Source of the DNA: Pontibacter sp. Tf4
Lineage (GTDB): Bacteria > Bacteroidota > Bacteroidia > Cytophagales > Hymenobacteraceae
NCBI RefSeq assembly: GCF_014212495.1
Contig: NZ_JACKZC010000010.1
Span: forward strand, 124,001-188,000
Reading direction: 5' to 3'
Length of the DNA stretch: 64,000 nucleotides
This document shows, in pieces, positions 18,291-27,593 of this stretch (positions are counted from its first letter, which is position 1; every line of letters begins with the position of its first letter). Both the position numbers and the translations under genes were made by a program. The notes under the pieces were generated by a model. The model saw only the letters and a program-made list of their open reading frames with translations. It was not told where the DNA came from and made no database searches.

Positions 18291-18581
18291 ATGCTATTCG
18301 ACCAATACCTCAAAAAAGCTTTCTACGGCAAGCGTAAACCAGGCACAGACAGCAAGCTGAAAAGCGTAGGAAAAGCCATTTCCTGGCGCGTTTTAGGCAC
18401 CTTCGATACCATCCTGATCTCCTATATTATTACAGGCGAACTGAAAATGGCCTTCTCGATAGGCTCCATCGAAGTATTCAGCAAAATAGGGCTATACTAT
18501 GTGCACGAGCGGGTTTGGGAACGATTTACAATTAAAAAAGATACTCATGAGCTTAAAAGACCAGATACCATCGCTGCTTAG
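18291..18581 (+). CDS. DUF2061 small membrane protein
   Basis: 96 residues from the ATG at 18291. Residues 25-72 carry KAISWRVLGTFDTILISYIITG and a second hydrophobic helix ending in KIGLYYVHERVWERF, the DUF2061 signature, giving two membrane helices. The family has no proven function; it is often found beside or fused to sulfate-activation genes, and here its 3' end overlaps cysH by 35 bp, suggesting coupled translation. An inferred role is support of sulfate uptake or a membrane partner of the assimilation enzymes. Confidence 0.85.
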   Translation: MLFDQYLKKAFYGKRKPGTDSKLKSVGKAISWRVLGTFDTILISYIITGELKMAFSIGSIEVFSKIGLYYVHERVWERFTIKKDTHELKRPDTIAA

Positions 18582-19263
18582 CAAGATCACAGATCTATCG
18601 CTGCCCGAGGCGCTGGCTTATATGGCGCAGGCTTTTCCGGGTAAGGTCGCATTTTCGTCGGCACTGGGCCAGGAAGACCAGGTGATCACCGATGCCATTT
18701 TTACCAATAACCTGCCTGTCCGGATTTTCTCGCTGGACACGGGCCGCCTGTTCCAGGAAACCTACGAACTATGGGCGGAGACCGAGCAGAAATATAATAG
18801 CAAAATAGTGCCTTACTTTCCCGATGCGCAGGAAGTGGAACAACTGGTAAGCCAGAACGGCATCAACGGATTTTATAACTCCGTGGAGAACCGAAAGGCC
18901 TGCTGCCAGGTGCGCAAGGTGGTACCGCTACGCCGGGCACTGCAAAACACCGATATATGGGTAACCGGCCTCCGGGCTGGGCAAAGCGAGAACCGCAGCA
19001 GTTTCAGTATGCTGGAGTGGGACGAAGCTTTCCAGGTCATCAAGTTCAATCCTATCATCAACTGGTCCTATGATGAAATGCTTGCCTATCTGCAGCAAAA
19101 CCAGGTGCCTTATAACAAGCTGCACGACCAGGGCTTTATAAGCATTGGCTGCGCCCCTTGCACACGTGCTATAGTTGCGGGCGAAGAACCACGTGCCGGC
19201 CGCTGGTGGTGGGAGCAATCCAAAAAAGAGTGCGGACTACATGCAAATTACTTTAACAAATAA
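18547..19263 (+). CDS. cysH: Assimilatory adenylyl-sulfate (APS/PAPS) reductase
   Basis: 238 residues. It reduces activated sulfate to sulfite using thioredoxin. Cysteines C119-C120 (KACCQVRK) and C202/C205 (CAPCTR) are the four [4Fe-4S] ligands of the APS-reducing type, and C229 in ECGLH is the catalytic cysteine of the C-terminal tail. The PP-loop-like region is near VAFSSALGQEDQ. The four cluster cysteines favour APS rather than PAPS as substrate, which fits the absence of an APS kinase (CysC) in this cluster. The ATG at 18547 lies inside the DUF2061 gene; cysD follows within a few bases. Confidence 0.93.
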   Translation: MSLKDQIPSLLSKITDLSLPEALAYMAQAFPGKVAFSSALGQEDQVITDAIFTNNLPVRIFSLDTGRLFQETYELWAETEQKYNSKIVPYFPDAQEVEQLVSQNGINGFYNSVENRKACCQVRKVVPLRRALQNTDIWVTGLRAGQSENRSSFSMLEWDEAFQVIKFNPIINWSYDEMLAYLQQNQVPYNKLHDQGFISIGCAPCTRAIVAGEEPRAGRWWWEQSKKECGLHANYFNK

Positions 19264-19270
19264 TACAGAT

Positions 19271-20176
19271 ATGGCTGATCACGCTACTGTTTTTCCGAGA
19301 GAATTAGAAGACGAAGCGATCTATATATTACGCGAGGTGGCAGCACAGTTCGAAAAACCTGTGCTCCTGTTCTCTGGCGGAAAAGACTCTATTACCCTGG
19401 TGCGCCTTGCTCAGAAAGCATTTTACCCGGGCAAAATTCCGTTTCCGCTGCTACATGTGGATACCGGGCACAACTTTGAGGAAACGATAAGGTTCCGCGA
19501 TGAACTGGTGGAAGAACTGGGCCTTGAACTGATCGTGCGCTATGTGCAGGACAGCATAGACCAGCAACGCGTGGTGGAAGAAACCGGCAAATACGCCAGT
19601 CGCAACGTACTGCAAACGGTTACACTGCTCGACGCGATTGAAGAATTTAAGTTTGACGCCTGCATTGGAGGCGCCCGCCGCGACGAAGAAAAGGCCCGCG
19701 CCAAGGAAAGGATCTTCTCTGTCAGAAACGACTTTGGCGAGTGGGACTCCAAAAAGCAGCGCCCGGAGCTGTTTGATATGCTGAACGGCAAAATAAACCT
19801 TGACGAGAACGTGCGTGTATTCCCGATCAGTAACTGGACGGAGCTGGATGTGTGGAATTACATTAAAGAGGAAGAACTGGCGATACCGTCGATTTACTAC
19901 GCACACGAGCGTGAGACCTTTGAGCGCGATGGCCTGATCCTCCCCTACTCTTCGTTTATGACCGTTTCGGAAGACGAAACTATAGTTACCCGGCAGGTAC
20001 GCTTCCGCACCGTAGGCGACATGACCTGTACAGCGGCAGTAGAATCTTCCGCCGTAGAGATCGATCACATCATCGAAGAGATTTTAAGTGCCACGGTATC
20101 GGAGCGAGGTGCCCGCATAGACGACAAGCGCTCGGAAGCAGCCATGGAAAAAAGAAAACAATCCGGATATTTTTAA
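19271..20176 (+). CDS. cysD: Sulfate adenylyltransferase subunit 2
   Basis: 301 residues, the usual CysD length. The PP-loop ATP pyrophosphatase motif LLFSGGKDSITLVRLA lies near residues 30-45 and RRDEEKARAKERIFS is the family's conserved central motif. With CysN it adenylates sulfate to APS. An alternative ATG at 19241 would overlap cysH by 23 bp and add ten residues; 19271 was chosen because it matches the usual CysD N-terminus. Third gene of the operon; cysN begins three bases after its stop. Confidence 0.95.
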   Translation: MADHATVFPRELEDEAIYILREVAAQFEKPVLLFSGGKDSITLVRLAQKAFYPGKIPFPLLHVDTGHNFEETIRFRDELVEELGLELIVRYVQDSIDQQRVVEETGKYASRNVLQTVTLLDAIEEFKFDACIGGARRDEEKARAKERIFSVRNDFGEWDSKKQRPELFDMLNGKINLDENVRVFPISNWTELDVWNYIKEEELAIPSIYYAHERETFERDGLILPYSSFMTVSEDETIVTRQVRFRTVGDMTCTAAVESSAVEIDHIIEEILSATVSERGARIDDKRSEAAMEKRKQSGYF

Positions 20177-20179
20177 GGT

Positions 20180-21427
20180 ATGGACGTTCTGAAAATAGCA
20201 ACCGCAGGCAGCGTAGACGATGGGAAAAGCACCCTGATCGGCCGCCTGCTGTACGAAACAAATTCAATTACTACCGATAAACTACAGGCCATAGAAGCCA
20301 GCAGCAAAAAGAAAGGCCTGGACTATGTAGACCTGTCGCTGCTGACTGATGGGCTGATCGCTGAGCGGGAACAAGGAATAACGATCGATGTAGCGCACAT
20401 TTATTTCTCAACGCCGCGTCGTAAATTCATCATCGCTGATACGCCGGGCCACTTTGAGTATACCCGCAACATGGTAACCGGTGCCTCTACGGCCAATGTG
20501 TCTATGATTCTGGTGGATGCCCGCAATGGTGTGGTGGAGCAGACCTACCGCCATTTTTACATTTCATGCCTGCTGCGCATACCAAATGTTATTGTGTGTG
20601 TGAACAAAATGGACCTGGTTAACTATAGCCAGCTTACGTTCGAAGAGATACGGGAGCAGTTCATGGCCTTCGCCGAAAAAGTAAAATTTAGTGGCCAGCA
20701 GATCAGCTTTATTCCGGTATCATCCCTCTATGGCGAGAACCTGACCGGGCCATCTGAAAACATGCCGTGGTATACCAGTGCTCCCCTGCTTACCTTGCTC
20801 GAAAATGTGCCCCTGGATGAGCATTTGTCTGAAGAGCCGAGCCGTTTTCCGGTGCAGTATGTGGTAAGGCCTAAATCAGAAGAATTTCATGATTACCGCG
20901 CCTATGCCGGCAAAGTAACCAGCGGGCTGCTGCGCAAAGGTGAGCGCGTGGTGGTACTGCCAAGCGGCCAGGAAACAACTATAGCCCGGATCGAGAAATT
21001 TGGTCGGGAGATAGAAGCGGCGCAGGCCAAGGAATCCATCAGTATACTGCTGGAAGATGACGTGGACATCAGCCGTGGCGACATGATCGTGCCGGTTAGT
21101 CAGCTGCCACAGCAGGGCCGCCAGTTGGAGGCTACTATTTGCTGGATGGATAAAAAACCGTTGCGCGCAGGCGGAAGCTACCTGGTGCAACATGGTATCA
21201 ATGTGTCGCGGGCCAAAGTAAGTGCCCTGTCAAACCTGGTAGACGTGGTATCGGTGGAGGCTGCTGAAACGGTAAACGAACTGAAGCTGAATGAGATTGC
21301 CGACGTGCAGCTCCGCACAGCCAAAGAAATCTTCTACGACCCATTTACGGAAAACAGAGCCAACGGCGCCTTCATCGTTATTGACGAACAGACCAATAAC
21401 ACGGTTGGCGTCGGGCTGATAAAATAA
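20180..21427 (+). CDS. cysN: Sulfate adenylyltransferase subunit 1 (GTPase)
   Basis: 415 residues. An EF-Tu-like GTPase domain with P-loop GSVDDGKS (10-17), DTPGH near 92 and NKMD near 147, followed by two beta-barrel domains. It drives APS synthesis by CysD through GTP hydrolysis. There is no fused APS kinase domain, consistent with an APS-type CysH. Last gene of the operon, followed by a hairpin terminator; sulfite reductase, siroheme and transporter genes are not in this window. Confidence 0.95.
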   Translation: MDVLKIATAGSVDDGKSTLIGRLLYETNSITTDKLQAIEASSKKKGLDYVDLSLLTDGLIAEREQGITIDVAHIYFSTPRRKFIIADTPGHFEYTRNMVTGASTANVSMILVDARNGVVEQTYRHFYISCLLRIPNVIVCVNKMDLVNYSQLTFEEIREQFMAFAEKVKFSGQQISFIPVSSLYGENLTGPSENMPWYTSAPLLTLLENVPLDEHLSEEPSRFPVQYVVRPKSEEFHDYRAYAGKVTSGLLRKGERVVVLPSGQETTIARIEKFGREIEAAQAKESISILLEDDVDISRGDMIVPVSQLPQQGRQLEATICWMDKKPLRAGGSYLVQHGINVSRAKVSALSNLVDVVSVEAAETVNELKLNEIADVQLRTAKEIFYDPFTENRANGAFIVIDEQTNNTVGVGLIK

Positions 21428-21458
21428 GTCCCGGCTTCATGCTGAAGTATAGTTGCAG

Positions 21459-21488
21459 GATCGCTCCATGAAAGTGGGGCGATCTTTT
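21459..21488 (+). terminator. Terminator of the cys operon
   Basis: GATCGCTCCA pairs with TGGGGCGATC (one G-T pair) around a 6-base loop, followed by TTTT. Confidence 0.75.
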
Positions 21489-21493
21489 GCGTT

Positions 21494-22294
21494 TTATATC
21501 TGTGTGTCTGGTTGGGCAGGAAGCTTAAACGAGATATCCGATATGTTTGCCTGTATGTACAGCAGCAGCGCGCGGATAAGCAATACAAGGCCGGCCATTT
21601 CCAGGGCTTCTTCAAGGGTCGTGAGCACTTCATAGGTAATATTGGCTTCGCCGTGCATGGAAGCATAAGCGCCGCTAATCATCTCCATCCCTATTAACCC
21701 GCACATATAAACGATAGCCGGAGCCATAAAACGGGCCTTAAACGTATTGTTGAGCGCAAAAAAGAACCTTGCAAAATAGACCAGCACAACAAATATTACC
21801 GCCATGCCGGGTATTACCCACGAGAAATGAAAAGCGCCGCTGAAGCTGTAGAACTCATTTAAAGGCCGCATAACAAGTCCGTGAATCTCGCAGGCTTCGT
21901 CTACGGCCATGTACATAAACATACATGCCAGCAGGAACCACTGCTGCACAAAAGCATCTTTTACCGACCGCTTGTATAGCGCGATCAGTAAAAACAAGAA
22001 CCCGGATGCCATCAGCAGCAATGCCGCGAAAAAGGTGGGGATATTGCCTTCGGTATCTAAATTGAACTGTGGTATAAAACCGTAGACTGAGTCGTAGTGG
22101 AGAGTATACTTTATGAAAGACCCTATCAGGCTAAGCGAGATAAAAACTACAGTGGCGGCCGCCAAAACAGATACAACTGCCTGTATGCGCAGGCTTACAA
22201 CCAAAGATTTAGCTTTTGCTCTGCCCGCAGTTACAGGCCTGCCCTGCGCATCGTACGTAATGCCCGCGCCCGGTATAGTATTATAGTGTGCCAT
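21494..22294 (-). CDS. Polytopic membrane protein of unknown function
   Basis: 266 residues from the ATG at 22294; the frame extends 14 codons upstream without support. About six hydrophobic helices follow a polar 30-residue N-terminus. Two charged motifs sit within or next to helices: AVDEACEIHG near residue 130 and TLEEALEMAGLVLLIRALL near residue 235. Acidic and histidine residues at helix borders suggest a metal site or proton path, but I do not recognise a named family. It converges on cysN; no linked function is evident. Confidence 0.75.
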   Translation of the reverse strand: MAHYNTIPGAGITYDAQGRPVTAGRAKAKSLVVSLRIQAVVSVLAAATVVFISLSLIGSFIKYTLHYDSVYGFIPQFNLDTEGNIPTFFAALLLMASGFLFLLIALYKRSVKDAFVQQWFLLACMFMYMAVDEACEIHGLVMRPLNEFYSFSGAFHFSWVIPGMAVIFVVLVYFARFFFALNNTFKARFMAPAIVYMCGLIGMEMISGAYASMHGEANITYEVLTTLEEALEMAGLVLLIRALLLYIQANISDISFKLPAQPDTQI

Positions 22295-22701
22295 CTTATT
22301 TATATTAAAACAACCTATAACGGGTTTAAGGCCCAATTTAATAGTTTATATCACATTTTATATTTATATATTTATATTATACGCACCATGTTGTTTTATG
22401 TTATAACTATAGCTATAGTTTATCTTCCGTTGCTTTTGCCTTAGGTCTGTTCTTCAGGAACCTGTAATTGTGCAGATAATCTGAAGTGCGCCATTCTCGC
22501 AGTAATTGATATCGTCGGGTATTTCACTCAGATGAGACATTTACATTTTTAAGATACCGCTCCTGCTCTGCCTGGTGCTGAGGCTGGTATAGTTTCAGAA
22601 GTTACCTGACATGTTGATGAACGGGTTAAATTATGGGGCCGGAAGGGCGCCATCTACTTATAATTGACTATATTTACTGCAAACATCAACTAAACTAAAG
22701 C
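22295..22701. other. 407-bp divergent intergenic region
   Basis: Bases 22335-22385 are very AT-rich. A double CTATAG (CTATAGCTATAG) lies near 22409. No RNA or ORF was recognised. It must carry the promoters of the two divergent membrane-protein genes. Confidence 0.5.
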
Positions 22702-23139
22702 ATGTATACAGGAATACAGCATTTGCATTCTTATCTCAGCTACCTGGTACTACTAGGTCTGCTTGTTAGCTTTTTGGCTGCCCTGATGGGTTGGCTGGGC
22801 AATAAAAACTTCACTGACAAAGACCGTAAGCTTGGTCTGCTGGGACTTATCCCGGTGCACCTGCAGTGGGTGATCGGCGTGATTCTGTACTTCGTATCGC
22901 CGCTGGGAATGGAAAACTTTTCCGGCGAAGCCATGGGCGACTCAACCTCAAGGCTATACATTCTGGAGCACCCGCTTACCATGATCATTGCCGTGATCCT
23001 AATCACAGTGGGTTATTCGCGCGCCAAGCGCCAGATCGGTATGGGTAACAAAGGCTTTAAGAGCATCGCCATTTTCTACGGCATCGGCCTGATCCTTATT
23101 CTGAGCCGCATTCCGTGGGGTGCCTGGCCAGGAAACTAA
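22702..23139 (+). CDS. Small four-helix membrane protein (cytochrome b-like hypothetical)
   Basis: 145 residues with four membrane helices. HLHSYLSYLVLLGL opens the first, HLQWVIGVILYFVSP lies in the second, EHPLTMIIAVILITVGY in the third and ILILSRIPWGAW closes the protein. Conserved histidines at helix ends explain why relatives in Bacteroidetes are often called cytochrome b, but heme binding is unproven. Single gene with its own promoter and a downstream terminator. Confidence 0.75.
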   Translation: MYTGIQHLHSYLSYLVLLGLLVSFLAALMGWLGNKNFTDKDRKLGLLGLIPVHLQWVIGVILYFVSPLGMENFSGEAMGDSTSRLYILEHPLTMIIAVILITVGYSRAKRQIGMGNKGFKSIAIFYGIGLILILSRIPWGAWPGN

Positions 23140-23160
23140 TCCGCCACTGTTCCGAAATGA

Positions 23161-23199
23161 AAACAGCCGCTCTCACTTTACATGGTGGAGCGGCTGTTT
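23161..23199. terminator. Terminator hairpin (plus-strand gene)
   Basis: AAACAGCCGCTC at 23161-23172 pairs with GAGCGGCTGTTT at 23188-23199, a perfect 12-bp stem, followed by TCTTT. Confidence 0.8.
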
Positions 23200-23220
23200 C
23201 TTTATGGCCACTGTAGCAAA

Positions 23221-23260
23221 CAACAACGCCACGCAGTTTAAATCCTGCGTGGCGTTGTTG
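23221..23260. terminator. Second terminator hairpin (minus-strand gene)
   Basis: A 16-bp perfect stem: 23221-23236 pairs with 23245-23260, core ACGCCACGCAG, 8-base loop. Two back-to-back hairpins insulate convergent genes. Confidence 0.75.
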
Positions 23261-23326
23261 TTTGCTTCCAACTATTACTCATTCAAACTATAGCCGGCTA
23301 TAGTTTCCAGGTCATAACCCGAAGGT

Positions 23327-26278
23327 TTACATGTGTAGTTTCACAAATTTCCGGGTCACACGCTCTTTGCCTATCTGGAACACCAGCACATAAATGCCCT
23401 GTGGCAAATTGCCGATGTAAAGCGTTCCTTCATTTGCTGCCGCGGCTCCAAAGTTATACTGCCTGCCCTGCATATCCAGCACCGAAACGTGTTCTACCTT
23501 TTCTCTTTTTACTGTCTCAAACCTATAGTTGATGTGCGTAGTAGCCGGGTTCGGGAAAACTAACAGGTTTTTGTCCAGCAGGTCGTCATTAACACCGGTT
23601 ACCTTACCATCCGATAGTACCCAAAGCTGCCTGCCTGCATCCGCAGAATTTGCCATAAAATACAGCTTACCGTTTACCAGTAGCAGGTTGGTTGGGTCGG
23701 AGTGGTTGGCGCCAGGAACCATTTCTGCTGCCAGCGTAGCTGTTTGGCCATCTGTTACCCATAGTTCGCTTCCTGTATCCGGGGTGGTAGCGTTAAAGTA
23801 CAGTTTGTCGCCGGCTGGCGTTAAGTGTTGTGGCATAGCCGGGCTTGCCCCTGCCGCAATGTTGGCTACCAGGCGGGTGTTTCCGGCGGTACCGTCGGTT
23901 TGCCATAGCTCTGTACCATAGGTGCCATCATCTGCTGCAAAGTATAGTTTGTCCTGCCATACCGCAAAGTGTGGCTTGCTGATGGCCGACAAAGCGCCCG
24001 GAGCAATATCTTTCACCATGGCGGTACCGGCTGCTGTGCCATCTGTTCTCCATAGTTCGGCGCCGGCGGCATTGGTATGGGCTACAAAATAAAGGGCATC
24101 CTTGTACGCAAACAGGCTGGCCGCATTCGCGAACGGCTCGGTCGCTGCCCCGAATACCGGCACGGTGCCGTCTATTGTTCCGTCAGATTTCCATAAGTTG
24201 GTTTTACCGTTGCAATCTCCCTCCCTGCTGGCTGTAAAGTATAAGTTGCCGTTGCTATAGGTCATATTCCGGATGTTGCAGAAATCCTTTAGTTTGAACG
24301 TGCCGGCATCGGTTCCATTGCTTACCCAAAGGTCTGTTCCGTCTCCCTCAGTCGTGAAAAAAAGGTTGCTGCCGGCGGCGTTTATGGCTGTAATTGTAAA
24401 TGGCGAATTGTACTTGTTCACCCCAATATCCTTCACGGTTGTGGTAGTTGTACCATCCGTTTTCATTAGGAAACAACGGTAAACATCATTATAGATCACA
24501 TAGTACAGGTTTTGGTCGGCGTGGTTGGTTAACAAATCCGGCGACTGGGACCGGGAATCCCTCGAATAGTCGCTGAGCAGGACGGTTCCGGAGGTGGTGC
24601 CATCGGTTGCCCATAGTTCACGGCCGGTTTCCTGCTGCAACGCAATAAAGTACAGCTTATCCCTGAACCTGACAAACTGATGTGGACCCGATGATGCAGT
24701 ACCCGGGTTTATGTCGGCTAATAACGCGGTGGTTTGTGGGCCGGTATTATAATGCCATAGTTCCCTGCCTGCACCGGACTCCCTGTGGGTTGCATCGAAA
24801 ATAATATGATCACCAAAACTGACTACTTCCTGTGTATACAGCCCTGTTTTTCCCTGGTTTATATTTTTCACCAGGCCATAGTTGTCCAGGCTTTCATTGG
24901 ACGACCACAGCTCCAACCCCGAATCGGTTGCCAGGCCTGGAAAGTAAAAGCGGTCGTTAAATGGGTAGAAGGTTTTGGCATAGGTTAAGGCCGGTGCTTT
25001 TATACTGCCTCCGTTCACAATGTCAAGAACAACGTAATCCCGCACATCCAGGTAGTTGGGCTTGCTTAACCCCAGCACTACTTTGCCAGGCTTTAAACTG
25101 AAAAGCTTGTTAGTGTTCATATCCAGTGAGCCGTAGATGTTATACGGCTTTACTGTATTAGCCTCTACCTGCGCAATGTGTGTTACCTGGCTGGTTTGCG
25201 GGTTGTAACTGAGCAGTGAGGTGCCGCTGCCGTTATCGCCGGGGCCGGTAAACAGTAGTTTGCCCTCCTGCACCAGCAAATCCGAGGGGCTGAAATAAAG
25301 CGTTGCCTTGTTGTCGTAAATTTTAACCGTGCCGGCGGGCGTACCATCCGTCTCCCAGATAAAAAGTCTTTGCTGGTCTGCTTCGAAAAATGAGAAATAG
25401 AGCTTCTGTCCCAGCCTGGCAACCGACCCGAAACTGATGAATCCTTCGTGCACTGTTGCAAGGGGTACATTCGTGTTGGGGTTGCCGTCTGTTTTCATGA
25501 TCCCGATGCTTAAGGATGAACCAAAAACATGACCGCGGCCCACAAAATACAATTGGTTATTAAACAGGATGTGTTGTGAGAACATAAAGGAACCCCCACC
25601 TCCAAACCCATCAAAACCGCTGCCGCTGCCATCCAGCTGTGCTGTTACAGGGTACGTTCCTGCTGCGGTACCGTCGCTTCTCCACATTAAATTATCGCTC
25701 ACATACGACTCGAACAGGAACAGGCCGTTACAGGAGCCTTCATAAGAAGTAACGTTGCTATAAGTAGTGATTTTGTCCTTAACCAGCAGCGTGCCGGAAC
25801 GGGTGCCATCTGTTTTCCAGACAGAGAGGTTACCATTATCAGTTATCGTGAAAAAGAGGTGGTTACCTACCTGCGTTAGCCGTGGTATTGTTTTATCTGT
25901 AAAGCTGGTCAGTTTCTGTATCTGGGCAGGGTTGCCGTTTGTTTTGAACACCTGCTGCCCACTGATGCCGTCGTCGGCAATAAAATATAGTTCGCTGTTA
26001 AACACCAGCAGGTTTTTAGGAGAAGCATTTCCGGATCCTGGGTGCAGGTCTGTAAACTGTTGCGTACCCGATCCGGTACCGTCGCTCACCCATAGTTCTT
26101 CGCCATAGTTATCGCCGGCGGCTGCAAAAAACAGTTTGCCATTGTACTCTATAAAGTTTTTGGGCATCGAGCTCAACTCACTGTTCGACCATTGTATGTT
26201 GGTGAGTTTGGTCTGGGCCTGTAGCTGCGATGAAAACAGCAAACTGCTGAAAAGAAGGAGTATAAGTTTATTTTGCAT
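23327..26278 (-). CDS. T9SS-secreted ELWxxDGTxxGT-repeat protein
   Basis: 983 residues from the ATG at 26278 (signal peptide ends after SQLQAQ). The body is built of repeats of about 45-50 residues with ELWVSDGTGSGT, ELWATDGTTSGT, ELWRTDGTAAGT and ELWQTDGT, each followed by LYFxAxD, the pattern named ELWxxDGT and probably forming beta-propellers. The last 80 residues are a T9SS sorting domain (VFPNPATTHINYRF ... VTRKFVKLHM). Expected on the cell surface or in the medium; ligand unknown. Transcription runs towards the twin terminators. Confidence 0.9.
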   Translation of the reverse strand: MQNKLILLLFSSLLFSSQLQAQTKLTNIQWSNSELSSMPKNFIEYNGKLFFAAAGDNYGEELWVSDGTGSGTQQFTDLHPGSGNASPKNLLVFNSELYFIADDGISGQQVFKTNGNPAQIQKLTSFTDKTIPRLTQVGNHLFFTITDNGNLSVWKTDGTRSGTLLVKDKITTYSNVTSYEGSCNGLFLFESYVSDNLMWRSDGTAAGTYPVTAQLDGSGSGFDGFGGGGSFMFSQHILFNNQLYFVGRGHVFGSSLSIGIMKTDGNPNTNVPLATVHEGFISFGSVARLGQKLYFSFFEADQQRLFIWETDGTPAGTVKIYDNKATLYFSPSDLLVQEGKLLFTGPGDNGSGTSLLSYNPQTSQVTHIAQVEANTVKPYNIYGSLDMNTNKLFSLKPGKVVLGLSKPNYLDVRDYVVLDIVNGGSIKAPALTYAKTFYPFNDRFYFPGLATDSGLELWSSNESLDNYGLVKNINQGKTGLYTQEVVSFGDHIIFDATHRESGAGRELWHYNTGPQTTALLADINPGTASSGPHQFVRFRDKLYFIALQQETGRELWATDGTTSGTVLLSDYSRDSRSQSPDLLTNHADQNLYYVIYNDVYRCFLMKTDGTTTTTVKDIGVNKYNSPFTITAINAAGSNLFFTTEGDGTDLWVSNGTDAGTFKLKDFCNIRNMTYSNGNLYFTASREGDCNGKTNLWKSDGTIDGTVPVFGAATEPFANAASLFAYKDALYFVAHTNAAGAELWRTDGTAAGTAMVKDIAPGALSAISKPHFAVWQDKLYFAADDGTYGTELWQTDGTAGNTRLVANIAAGASPAMPQHLTPAGDKLYFNATTPDTGSELWVTDGQTATLAAEMVPGANHSDPTNLLLVNGKLYFMANSADAGRQLWVLSDGKVTGVNDDLLDKNLLVFPNPATTHINYRFETVKREKVEHVSVLDMQGRQYNFGAAAANEGTLYIGNLPQGIYVLVFQIGKERVTRKFVKLHM

Positions 26279-26469
26279 AGGATATCGTTGAAAAGAATAC
26301 AAAAAGCTAAATATAGGAAACTTTGAATTCTAAACTATAGACAGCGCCTCTCCCCTTTACCGTTATATCAACTGAACCGGTGACTTCTGATGACGTGCAG
26401 ATACAGTACTGCCAACAAACTATAGGTATGCCTCTTTAAGATAGTGGATTAAACTATAGCAGTTCACAA

Positions 26470-26503
26470 AACAGCCGCCCTGAGGATTCCCAAAGCGGCT
26501 GTT
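26470..26503 (-). terminator. Terminator downstream of the 26574-27182 gene
   Basis: AACAGCCGC at 26470-26478 pairs with GCGGCTGTT at 26495-26503; on the minus strand it is followed by TTTGTG. Confidence 0.65.
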
Positions 26504-26573
26504 CTTATCTGTTGTTTTTATCAGGAAAACGATATCCCGAACTATAGCTGGCAGTTTAAAATCCTACTTTCAA

Positions 26574-27182
26574 CTACTTCTTATTGCTTGCTGACGCCGG
26601 TGGTGCCGGGGTGATCATGATGTGGGCGCCATGAGTGCCAGGGTGCATGATCCAGGGCATGGCTGGGCTTTCAGGTTTCAGGGGCAGGCCGGTGCTCTCG
26701 GCTGTGGCATACGGAATGTAGACCACGTAACGCATGTACCCGTCTTTCACTTCGCCGTTTGTCAGGTTCACGTTCTCATCGGTGGCCATAAAAACGAAGA
26801 GCGATGTAGGTTGTTTAGGCATTTTCAGTTTGCCGCTTTTAACTTCCTGCTCGCGCATGTCAAATATCTCCTGCCCTGCTTTGCCGGATTTTCTCAGCTC
26901 GCGGCCGCGGGCCATAAACGGTTCCAGGTCTTTGTGGTAGCAGGATACCGAAAAGCCTTTCTGTTTCGGGTCGTCGGCGAGGCAAACCATTTCGTTGGTG
27001 CCTTTGCGCAACTGCACCAGTTCGCCTTTCTGGTTGTAGCCCAGCACAGTGGCGCCATCCCGCTTGTCAGCCGGAGCGGCCAGTACGGCTGTTTTTATTT
27101 GTACTTCAGAGGTGGGTATGGTTTGTGCCGATGCAAACAACGCCATCATTAAACCAAAAGTAGTTGCTGTAATTCTTTTCAT
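26574..27182 (-). CDS. Secreted protein of unknown function
   Basis: 202 residues with a signal peptide (MALFASAQ, cut near 20). The mature protein has two cysteines (MVCLADD, VSCYHKD) about 14 residues apart that could form a disulfide, GATVLGYNQKGELVQLRKGTNEMVCLADD as its best conserved-looking segment, and a C-terminus rich in proline, histidine and methionine (PAMPWIMHPGTHGAHIMI) which could bind metal. No family is recognised with certainty. Single gene with a terminator. Confidence 0.75.
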   Translation of the reverse strand: MKRITATTFGLMMALFASAQTIPTSEVQIKTAVLAAPADKRDGATVLGYNQKGELVQLRKGTNEMVCLADDPKQKGFSVSCYHKDLEPFMARGRELRKSGKAGQEIFDMREQEVKSGKLKMPKQPTSLFVFMATDENVNLTNGEVKDGYMRYVVYIPYATAESTGLPLKPESPAMPWIMHPGTHGAHIMITPAPPASASNKK

Positions 27183-27593
27183 GTGCTGGTCCCGTTTATA
27201 GTCTGTTTCAGAAATACTCCTGTTTACGCATTAGGTTTTACCACAAGCCCCTGAATGACCCTACACTCCTTCAACCAACTATAGCATAGCTGATTACTTC
27301 CCTGTTACCGGGCCGAGATTCAGAAATGCAAACTATAGCTATAGTTCTGCCTGTAGTTTGTTGCCCCTTCAGCTTCCTGCTGCAAATTAAACTATAGTTA
27401 AAGGAGAACTTCCGACCCCGCAAGGCAGATTGAACAGTTATTTTACACCTGCTGCCGGGGTGTTATACAAACAAATTTAAGAATGTTCGTAAATTGTTCA
27501 CGGCTTAGGGTTGTCGGTTTGTGGCAGCCTACGCCCGGCAGCTTTGTTTTGGTTGCCGGCTACCCGTTTTCTTTTCAGGCTTAAACTATAAAA
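27183..27593. other. 411-bp divergent intergenic region rich in CTATAG
   Basis: Four CTATAG sites lie at about 27279, 27333, 27339 and 27392. No hairpin terminator, RNA or ORF was recognised. It contains the promoters of two divergent genes. Confidence 0.6.
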
